This document shows positions 1 through 5,540 of a stretch of 10,232 nt of DNA, in pieces. Both the position numbers and the translations under genes were made by a program. Numbering within the stretch: the first letter of the stretch is position 1; every line of letters starts with the position of its first letter. The notes beneath the pieces are model-generated. The model was not told the DNA's origin. It worked only from the letters and a program-made list of their open reading frames with translations, and did not search any database. The stretch is from Chrysochromulina parva (lineage: Eukaryota; Haptophyta; Prymnesiales; Chrysochromulinaceae): assembly GCA_002887195.1 (NCBI GenBank), contig PJAB01002155.1, positions 1-10,232 on the forward strand, written 5' to 3'.

Positions 1-299
1 GCCGCAGGCCGAGGCACCACATTCGGCGCCGGTTGCGCCGCGCAACGCGCTGCGTCGGCGCCTTCGCCGCCGCACCTGCACAGCACGCGCGCGCGCTCAG
101 CGCCATCGATCCGTGCTGCGCGGGCACGAGCTGGCCCGATTAAGAGTCCGAGCGCAGCTCCTCCGTAGCGCGCGCGCGTCAAGGCGCGCGGCGAAAGGGG
201 CGCAGGTCGATGGCAAATGGAGAGATGGTTGGAGGCGGCGCCGTCCTTCGACGCGCCTGGAACCGGCCGCAGCGGGGCGGAGGACGCGCGCGCGGGGGC
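1..299. other. GC-rich left edge, no convincing gene
   Basis: This stretch is very GC-rich with many CGCG runs. On the plus strand the frame starting at base 1 is open until a TAG at 166-168, so it could be the last 55 codons of a gene entering from the left. Its composition is only Ala/Pro/Arg/Ser-rich with no recognisable domain, and open frames of this length are expected by chance at this GC content. I would not call it a gene without the flanking sequence. Confidence 0.2.
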
Positions 300-680
300 A
301 AAAAAAGCTTTTTTTTTTTTTTTTTACGTGCGTTTTTTTACGGACGCACGCACGGACGACTGGCTTCGAGAACTGTTCCGAGTCCAGCGTCCGAGACAGT
401 ACGCGCTCGCCTTTTTCAGGGTCCCCAGGATTTTACTAGTTTACATTCTCGCCCCGACCGTAAGTGCAGGCCGAGCATCTTGCTTGAGGCCTGGTTATTT
501 AGCGTTGGCCGTTGAACAGCGCCACGCCTCGGTCCCGGTTTGGCCGCCTGCACCGACGGCGGCAGCGGCATTCCGGCACAATGCCTGTAAGGGTTGTTTG
601 CTGGTTTGTTCCTCTCTGGGACTCGAACCGCGTGCGCGTACGTTTCCAGTACTGCCACTAACCACTCGAGTTCCGCGAAC
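300..680 (-). mobile_element. SINE-like retroposon candidate with tRNA-like head and poly(A) tail
   Basis: Read on the minus strand, this segment starts with a tRNA-like region: a T-arm/B-box sequence GGTTCGAGTCC (619-629) and, 38 bases upstream of it, an A-box-like GAGTGGTTAGTGG (655-667). A body of roughly 290 bases unrelated to tRNA follows, then a run of 17 A (plus strand T17 at 309-325), GC, and a run of 7 T (plus strand A7 at 300-306) that could act as a Pol III terminator. Head, body, A-tail and T-run are the known layout of a tRNA-derived SINE. The tRNA part does not fold into a good cloverleaf: the T-stem has two mismatches and no normal anticodon loop is seen, so it is not a working tRNA gene. 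I found no clean target-site duplication. The 5' boundary near 680 is a guess. Confidence 0.35.
619..667 (-). promoter_or_regulatory. Internal Pol III promoter-like A and B boxes
   Basis: The B box (619-629) matches the consensus GGTTCGANTCC exactly on the minus strand. The A-box-like sequence (655-667) resembles the D-loop of eukaryotic His/Glu tRNAs (AGTGGTTAGT). Start-to-start spacing is 38 bases, slightly shorter than in most tRNA genes. It could still be a chance match or the fossil of a tRNA gene. Confidence 0.4.
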
Positions 681-1027
681 GTGTCGGTCGGGTAAAAGAG
701 AACGGGAGTGCTGTTCAGCGCTGTGACCCGCAGTAAGCGTACCCGCGTACGCAGCGGTGTCGCGTCGTCCTTAGTGACTTGTGTAAAGTGTCTGCCGCTG
801 CCAAAAGTGAGGCGGCTGCGCGGCCTAACTGTTGGCGTTGTCTGAACTCTGCCTGGAGACAAATTATGCCGATACAATGTATTGGGCTCTTTTGTTAACA
901 GTGAAACAGGACACAGTGAAGACCGGCAACCAAATCTCAGATACGCGCTGGGGAGCGTGAAGCGGGTAAAGGTTAGCTTTCATAGAATTCATTCACACCA
1001 CACGTACAACTCAATACGTGAAGGGCA
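681..1027. other. Non-coding stretch, nothing recognised
   Basis: The GC content is lower than in the neighbouring genes and stop codons are scattered in all frames. The open frames here are short, some begin only with TTG or GTG, and none resembles a protein domain. I see no RNA gene or strong repeat. Confidence 0.5.
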
Positions 1028-1195
1028 ACACCTCGTACACGTTCACACTCGCTTCATTCTCGCGAGGTGGAACGCATACCGCTCATAGTTCATGACAATC
1101 CCCTACACGCACAAAGTTCACACCTCGCATACGCATACGTTCACACAAATCGCTTCATCCTCATGCTCGCGACGTGCAACGCATACCGTACTCAC
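1028..1195. repeat. Diverged tandem duplication, about 92-bp period
   Basis: Two imperfect copies lie in the same orientation, 1028-1085 and 1121-1195. Shared blocks in order are CACCTCG, ACGTTCACAC, TCGCTTCAT, a GCGA-GTG block and AACGCATACCG. The second copy carries a few short insertions. This looks like an old local duplication in non-coding DNA; no coding role is visible. Confidence 0.5.
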
Positions 1196-1323
1196 AGACA
1201 CGGTTCAGAGTCGCCATGCCGCATACCCATGAATACCCAGGGTCAACGAACCGGGCAACCACCCCGCCTGCCTGCGCGCCTGGCGTGTGGACCGTTGATA
1301 CGTCAACCGTGACGGACACACTA

Positions 1324-1361
1324 CAAGCAAGCAACGAAGCAAGCAAACAAACAAGCAAGCA
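1324..1361. repeat. AAGC/AAAC tetranucleotide microsatellite
   Basis: This is an imperfect run of AAGC units with interspersed AAAC and one ACGA interruption. The complementary GCTT run appears at 1841-1852. It is simple-sequence DNA with no coding role seen. Confidence 0.7.
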
Positions 1362-1557
1362 GAGATGAAGACTGCTATGGATGGCCCATAGGCGCGCTTC
1401 ACGATCGAGCGGCTCTCTCATGATGGGAAGCATGAGCAGCATGCCTCGGTGAGGTGCGTTAGCGGTTCTGGGCATATCTCTCTCCCTCTCCGCTCACCCT
1501 TTCCTAGGAAGGTCGGAGGTCAACCCAAAGGGACAGACCAACCCAAAGTGCCTCAAT

Positions 1558-1578
1558 GCACGTCTCACTGAGACGTGC
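1558..1578. repeat. Perfect 10-bp hairpin inside the MITE-like element
   Basis: The sequence GCACGTCTCA, one C, then TGAGACGTGC forms a perfect inverted repeat with a one-base spacer. Part of the same stem sequence (TGAGACGTG) recurs at 1581-1589. Confidence 0.7.
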
Positions 1579-1727
1579 GCTGAGACGTGTTTTGTGCCTC
1601 ACTGAGACAGAAATCTGACTCACTGCCCACCTCAGTGAGACAGTTTTCCGTCTCAGTGAGGCGGATTTTCCCACCTCAGTGAGACGGTTTTAACGACTCA
1701 ATGAGGCGGGAATCGTGGCTAACTGAG
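1564..1727. repeat. Internal ~22-bp tandem repeats with CTCAGTGAG core
   Basis: The interior of the element is a degenerate array with the 9-bp near-palindromic core CTCASTGAG or close variants at 1564, 1598, 1631, 1652, 1675, 1697 and 1719, plus partial copies near 1580 and 1619. The later copies are spaced 21-23 bp apart and are followed by G-A/G-C then T-rich linkers. A 22-bp spacing is about two helical turns, so the cores would lie on one DNA face. Confidence 0.65.
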
Positions 1728-1937
1728 ACAACTTTGGGTTGGTCTGTCCCTTTGGGTTGGTACCTCCGACCTTCCTACCCCGTTGGCTACAGGGGTATTC
1801 GGTTGCGCTGGTTTAGGAACTTGTGTGTTTCGACTAATTAGCTTGCTTGCTTGACACACTACAGGGCTGGAGTCATGTATTCATACAGTACTTCACTCTC
1901 CGCCACATGACCGTCGCGCCTACGAAAACGTGGGGGG

Positions 1938-1960
1938 TGACGAAACGCATTGACGAAACG
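1938..1960 (+). promoter_or_regulatory. Paired TGACGAAACG motif upstream of gene A
   Basis: TGACGAAACG occurs twice, at 1938-1947 and 1951-1960, about 120-140 bases before the ATG of the kelch gene. TGACG is the core bound by many bZIP factors. No TATA box is evident nearby. A role as a promoter element is inferred only from repetition and position. Confidence 0.25.
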
Positions 1961-2077
1961 GAAAGATTCGTCCGCAGGGAACGTCGTCAGTGAGCGCGTC
2001 GTCCGCGGTCTCCCTGACCATGTCAAAGGCTGTCGCAGTCCCAGCCTGTGTCTCTGACACGAATCAAAACACGAACA

Positions 2078-3457
2078 ATGTCGCTGACGTCGCTGGAACT
2101 CACCTTCGAGAAGAGCCCCCTCGAGAAGAGCCCCCTCGAGAAGAGCCCCCTCGAGAAGAGCCTCTTCTCGGGCAAGCCGGCTAGCCGCGGTGCAGGCCTT
2201 GGAGTCGTCTTCATCGCTTTCCTCGTTCCATTCGCGCTGGCGGTGGCCGCATTGATCGTTTGCGGGACGATGCTCACGCGTATCAACGACCTCGAGGACC
2301 AATTGCGCGTATACACGCGCGCAGGCGCGGTCCTCAGTGAGTCGCCGATTGCACCGGCTGGCTTTACAACCACCTCGTCCCTTTCCACGGGTTCGGGAGG
2401 CTGGGCGCTTAGCCCGGACCTCATGCCCTCGCCTCGGTCGGACCTTCAAACTGTTGCGTGCAACGGCACGATCGTCGTGCTGGGCGGCCTCGATGCTAAC
2501 GGTACCGTTCGTGGCGAGGTGTGGACGTACGACGCCGTCTACGAGACGTACGCCGCGGCCGCGCCCATGCCGAAGCCCCGGTTCCGGTTTGGTGCCGCGT
2601 GCCTTTCGAATCGTGTCTACGTCGCGGGTGGCTTCGAAAATTCGACGGCGGGCGAGATGGGGTGGAGCCTCGCCTCGTGCGACGTGTACGACGTCGCTGC
2701 GAACTCATGGGCGGGCGCGCGTACTTGCCCCGATCTCCGCGTAGCCCGTGGCGACCTCGCCTTTGCAGCGACGGCCGGGCAGCTCCATGCCATCGGCGGT
2801 TACGATTGGAACTACAAAGCCCTGGATGTGCACGAGGTCCTGAGCGTGCACGAGGCCCATGTGGGCGCGTCGTGGGCCGTCGCGCCGCCAATGCCACTCG
2901 CCAAGGGCGACGTACAGGCCGCCGTCGTGGGCAATCGCATCTTCGTGCCGGGTGGCTGGGGTGGTCCCGACATGACCTTTCTGAACGAGCTTGCGGTGTA
3001 CGACCCTGCGAGCGCGGCGTGGGAGGAGCACACTCCCATGCACGCGCCGCGTGGCGACCATGCGGTCATTGCGCTCGATGGGCGACTCCTCGTTCTCGGC
3101 GGTGAGCGCTGGTCGGGCGAGGAGCTGCCCGCCTCGTGTGCGTACGCATGGGGGCCCGAGTGTAACGTCAACCTAATCCCGATGCATGGCGTTGAGATGT
3201 ACGACGTCGAGGATGACACGTGGACGGAGCTCTGCCCCATGCCCTCCTCGCGCTTTCGGTTCGGGGCGGCGCCCGTTTCCGCCGACTCTCTGTTCGGCGC
3301 CGCGACCCCTACCGGCTTTCACCACAGCCCATCGGAGGGCGCCATCCTTACGTTTGGTGGGCATGAGCACGGCGAGCTCGCCGTCAGCACCAATTGGAAC
3401 TTCCACTATGTCCGCCGCGCCTCCCTCTACGTTCATAGCACCGTCCCGCGCGAATAA
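2078..3457 (+). CDS. Type II membrane-anchored kelch-repeat protein
   Basis: The 459-residue protein starts at the ATG in context acaATGt (A at -3); the frame could extend upstream only through a GTG. Residues 11-30 are four EKSPL-type repeats, followed by a basic patch and one transmembrane helix (about 41-65). Basic residues before the helix suggest the N-terminus is cytosolic. A short charged helix (68-82) and a linker lead to a kelch propeller with six Gly-Gly motifs at 136-137, 184-185, 240-241, 292-293, 341-342 and 427-428, each after a hydrophobic strand and most with downstream Tyr and Trp as in kelch blades. N-glycosylation sequons at N129, N141 and N188 fit a lumenal or extracellular propeller. 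Kelch propellers bind proteins or sugars; the ligand is unknown. Blade 5 holds a longer Cys-containing loop (C354, C362). No BTB or F-box domain is present, so a ubiquitin-ligase adaptor role is unlikely. Confidence 0.85.
   Translation: MSLTSLELTFEKSPLEKSPLEKSPLEKSLFSGKPASRGAGLGVVFIAFLVPFALAVAALIVCGTMLTRINDLEDQLRVYTRAGAVLSESPIAPAGFTTTSSLSTGSGGWALSPDLMPSPRSDLQTVACNGTIVVLGGLDANGTVRGEVWTYDAVYETYAAAAPMPKPRFRFGAACLSNRVYVAGGFENSTAGEMGWSLASCDVYDVAANSWAGARTCPDLRVARGDLAFAATAGQLHAIGGYDWNYKALDVHEVLSVHEAHVGASWAVAPPMPLAKGDVQAAVVGNRIFVPGGWGGPDMTFLNELAVYDPASAAWEEHTPMHAPRGDHAVIALDGRLLVLGGERWSGEELPASCAYAWGPECNVNLIPMHGVEMYDVEDDTWTELCPMPSSRFRFGAAPVSADSLFGAATPTGFHHSPSEGAILTFGGHEHGELAVSTNWNFHYVRRASLYVHSTVPRE
2108..2167 (+). 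repeat. Coding 15-bp tandem repeat (EKSPL x4)
   Basis: The unit GAGAAGAGCCCCCTC occurs three times exactly (2108-2152), with a fourth, diverged copy at 2153-2167. It encodes EKSPL, EKSPL, EKSPL, EKSLF in the cytosolic tail of the kelch protein. The exact copies imply recent slippage expansion. Each unit is an SP site preceded by a basic residue, so it could be a cluster of proline-directed phosphorylation sites. Confidence 0.85.
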
Positions 3458-4050
3458 CGGTCGGGAGCCGCGCGCCAGCGACACGTGCGTCCGAGGGGCG
3501 GCCGTGGGGGCGGCGAGGGCTGTGGGGTGAGGCGCTATGCTGGAAGCAGGGGTGGCAAGTGACCGCAGGGCCAAGCCGCTCGGCGCCACCATGGGGGGAG
3601 GAGGGTGCAGGGCGAGCGGAGGGGCCAAGGCTCCGCTCGTCACCGAGCCATGGGGCACGGTGGTCACATGTAACTACGGAGGTTACATGTAACTACCGTC
3701 TGTGGCGATACCTCCCGAGTCAAGTAGCTACGGGGCGGAGAGCCACATGGTATGATGGAGTCGACGGAGGTGGAAAGAGCGGCGACGCGCGCGACGCTCC
3801 CGCGAGACACGCGACGAGAGGTAGAAAGGCGGACCAGAAAGCAAACCAACCCCCATTTCGTTTCTGAGAACAGAGAAAAGACCATCCTCGATACAGGAGA
3901 TACACAGCGGGGAGACACGACACGCGACTGGCGAGCTGCAAGTCGGCTAATCACGCGATCGTCTCAAGGCCCATGGAAAGCATCTAGCCGAGCGGAGCAT
4001 GGATAATAAGTATGGTGGCGCTCGTGATGGCTGCCCTTGCCCCGCAGACC
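3458..4050. other. Convergent intergenic region between genes A and B
   Basis: This is the shared 3' flank of two converging genes. Open frames here are short and of low-complexity composition, with no domain. The clearest structure is the repeat at 3666-3696. No obvious polyadenylation signal of the AATAAA type is seen. Confidence 0.5.
3666..3696. repeat. Direct repeat ACATGTAACTAC with 12-bp palindrome
   Basis: ACATGTAACTAC occurs at 3666-3677 and 3685-3696. The second copy overlaps a perfect palindrome, GTTACATGTAAC (3682-3693). The sequence stands out in base composition from its GC-rich surroundings. Its function is unknown. Confidence 0.6.
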
Positions 4051-5427
4051 TTAGAGCGAGAGCATCCACAAGTTGAACTCCAAGGACCATTTGGGTAGCG
4101 CCTTTTTAGCGCGCCGTCGGATGGCTGGCTCGTGACGGATGATCGCCATCAGCAGCACCCTCCCCATGTTCCAGATGCAGAGCGCCGGCGCGGGCGTGCG
4201 TGTGAGTTGCTCGACGATCAACTCGATGCAGCCCGCCTGTGCCGCCTGGTGCCGTCCCTCGGACACGTCGTCGTCGTCGCCATCGACGAAGCCAAAAAGG
4301 GCGAGGTAGGCGGCGTGCAGCACGAGCGTGTTGTCTGCATGAAGTCGCATCGCACTCCCGAGAGCGCTCACGACACCGCTTCGGTAGGCGCGCGTGCGTA
4401 GCCGTTGCGACGAAGTTGGACCGGTTGGTTGCACCTCGCGCATCGCCGCACGCGATGTCGCATCGAGGTGCGCGTCGCCCCCCCGCTCGGCGTCCAGACC
4501 GCCCCGTACGAGCTCGAGGCTGATGGAGGCGAGCAAGGTACATGCAAGCTCCTGCACATCAGCGCTGGATCGCGCGAGCTGCATCGCATGCACCAATACG
4601 TCCAGAATGTGCGCCTCGGGCCGCGGCAGCAGAGGCGGCACCGACAATCCGTGGCCGCCCGCACCACTGCTGCCGCCTTCGGCTTCGGACAGGGCTAGCG
4701 CGAGCGCGAAGTCCGAGGACGTGTCCGGCACCAGCGGCAGCGGCGTGGGCGGCGGCACCGCAGAGGCGCCAAGAGCCGTCGACGTCATCATCGTCGTCGT
4801 CATCCGCTGCTTGCCCGTGCTCTTCGCCGAGCTGTTGCCGCTGGGGTCCGCAGCTTCACCCAAGCTTTCGACGCCTGCAATCCGTGCGGTGGCCATGTCC
4901 CATTCAGGCGCACGCCACGTTGTCTGCTCATCCGCGGACTCCGAGCTGCCGCCGAGTGCGGACATCTCGGCGATCAGCGCTTGGATGGGCATACTACGCA
5001 AGAGCCACAGCGAGGCGAGCTGAATCGTGACGTCTTCCGGTGCGTTAAGCATGTCAGTGAGTATGGATTGACTCGAACGCGCCTCCTGAAACGGGACCAG
5101 CGATGGCGGTGGCGTCGGGCTGATGTTCATGAGCTCGAGCGCCTCGAGCGCACGCTTTCGCAGCTTGTCATCGGTCGCGGTTGAGGTGCTGCGCTTGATC
5201 CTGCCAACAGCGCCAAGAGCGCGGACCTGCAGCACGGTCATGATGGCCCTCGTGTAAGCCTCACTCACGAACTTGAGAAAGAAGCCGTCGGCGCGGCGGA
5301 TCGCGTATTTCTTGAGCCCCCAAAAAGTTTGGAAGGCACGGCAGCCCCGTACAAGTCCCGCCACACCCCCCGGTCGCACAGGATCCCCCGGGCTTTCGTC
5401 ATAGGTGCGCACTGAGATATCGCCCAT
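4051..5427 (-). CDS. Hypothetical helical (armadillo/HEAT-like) protein with candidate ubiquitin-interacting motif
   Basis: The 458-residue protein is not recognised as a known family. The ATG has G at -3 and G at +4, and the frame is closed 18 bases upstream, which supports this start. Residues 25-160 and 270-455 are rich in Leu/Ala helices of roughly ARM/HEAT spacing (for example 131-155, 271-308, 352-382, 395-432), suggesting an alpha-solenoid. Between them lies a disordered Ser/Thr/Pro/Gly-rich stretch (160-270). In it, D235 to E250 matches the ubiquitin-interacting motif pattern: an acidic residue, then F240-xx-A243-xxx-S247-xx-E250. An acidic loop (382-388) separates two C-terminal helices. 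There is no signal peptide or membrane segment, so it is probably cytosolic or nuclear. It is divergently arranged with the FG-GAP receptor-like gene. ARM-like fold and ubiquitin binding are inferences from pattern only. Confidence 0.75.
   Translation of the reverse strand: MGDISVRTYDESPGDPVRPGGVAGLVRGCRAFQTFWGLKKYAIRRADGFFLKFVSEAYTRAIMTVLQVRALGAVGRIKRSTSTATDDKLRKRALEALELMNISPTPPPSLVPFQEARSSQSILTDMLNAPEDVTIQLASLWLLRSMPIQALIAEMSALGGSSESADEQTTWRAPEWDMATARIAGVESLGEAADPSGNSSAKSTGKQRMTTTMMTSTALGASAVPPPTPLPLVPDTSSDFALALALSEAEGGSSGAGGHGLSVPPLLPRPEAHILDVLVHAMQLARSSADVQELACTLLASISLELVRGGLDAERGGDAHLDATSRAAMREVQPTGPTSSQRLRTRAYRSGVVSALGSAMRLHADNTLVLHAAYLALFGFVDGDDDDVSEGRHQAAQAGCIELIVEQLTRTPAPALCIWNMGRVLLMAIIRHEPAIRRRAKKALPKWSLEFNLWMLSL
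4675..4728 (-). other. Candidate ubiquitin-interacting motif in gene B
   Basis: Residues 234-251 read PDTSSDFALALALSEAEG. Known UIMs have an acidic stretch followed by a hydrophobic residue, then Ala at +3, Ser at +7 and an acidic residue at +10; all four positions are matched (F240, A243, S247, E250). The LALALS core is typical. The acidic lead-in is weaker than usual, with only two Asp. Confidence 0.5.
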
Positions 5428-5540
5428 GACAGCGCGCGTGTTTGCTCAGAACGGTCGTCGTCACAGCAGTCGAACAACCTTCTGGCCGGCTCCGCTCCGC
5501 GGCAGGTTGGAACGAACCTTCGAACGGACCCTGCCAGCTG
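5428..5540. promoter_or_regulatory. Probable bidirectional promoter between genes B and C
   Basis: Only 113 bases separate the ATG of gene B (minus strand) and the first in-frame ATG of gene C (plus strand). If both starts are right, both promoters and both leaders must lie here or overlap the opposite gene. No TATA box is visible. The region also has AG dinucleotides after pyrimidine-containing stretches (5448-5449) that might be splice acceptors for an upstream exon of C. Confidence 0.35.

Larger units (their letters stand above)
1505..1777. mobile_element. MITE-like element with 45/47-bp terminal inverted repeats and TA ends
   Basis: The left arm (1505-1549) and right arm (1731-1777) are inverted repeats of each other, identical except for a 2-bp indel after GGAGGT. 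Each arm begins TA-GGAAGGTCGGAGGT and holds two copies of CAACCCAAAG. The element is 273 bp, has no coding capacity and is bounded by TA on both sides. TA is the target duplication of Tc1/mariner-type (Stowaway-like) elements, so it is best read as a non-autonomous DNA transposon; the superfamily is inference because no transposase is present. The near-identity of the arms suggests fairly recent activity. Confidence 0.75.
1315..1863. repeat. 11-bp direct repeats flanking a 527-bp segment with short inverted ends
   Basis: The sequence GACACACTACA occurs at 1315-1325 and again at 1853-1863. Just inside the two copies lie inverted ends, CAAGCAAGCAA at 1324-1334 and its complement TTGCTTGCTTG at 1844-1854, which overlap the direct repeats by one or two bases. 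Direct repeats outside and inverted repeats inside is the layout of a transposon with its target duplication, and the clear MITE-like element 1505-1777 would then be nested within it. The inverted ends are microsatellite-like, so the arrangement could be coincidence. Confidence 0.25.

Noticed and set aside
605..675. Functional tRNA gene on the minus strand
   Set aside because: A and B boxes are present, but the T-stem has mismatches, the acceptor ends do not pair and no normal 7-base anticodon loop with U33 can be drawn.
217..726. Plus-strand open frame of 169 codons
   Set aside because: It reads through the T17 homopolymer as poly-Phe and crosses the tRNA-like region; low complexity and no domain.
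416..877. Minus-strand open frame of 153 codons
   Set aside because: It begins with TTG, crosses the tRNA-like boxes of the SINE candidate and shows no domain.
1561..1730. CRISPR array
   Set aside because: Repeats at ~22-bp period have no unique spacers of constant length, are degenerate and lie between transposon-like inverted arms in eukaryotic DNA.
1859..2449. Minus-strand frame with ALLEG repeats
   Set aside because: It is the reverse reading of the EKSPL repeat and the start of the kelch gene; the kelch frame is clearly the coding one.
3559..3867. Small plus-strand ORF of 102 codons after the kelch gene
   Set aside because: It starts in low-complexity GC-rich DNA, crosses the ACATGTAACTAC repeat and shows no domain or codon signal.
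4394..5023. Plus-strand frame of 209 codons opposite gene B
   Set aside because: Antisense shadow of gene B, Ser/Ala/Arg-rich and without domain.
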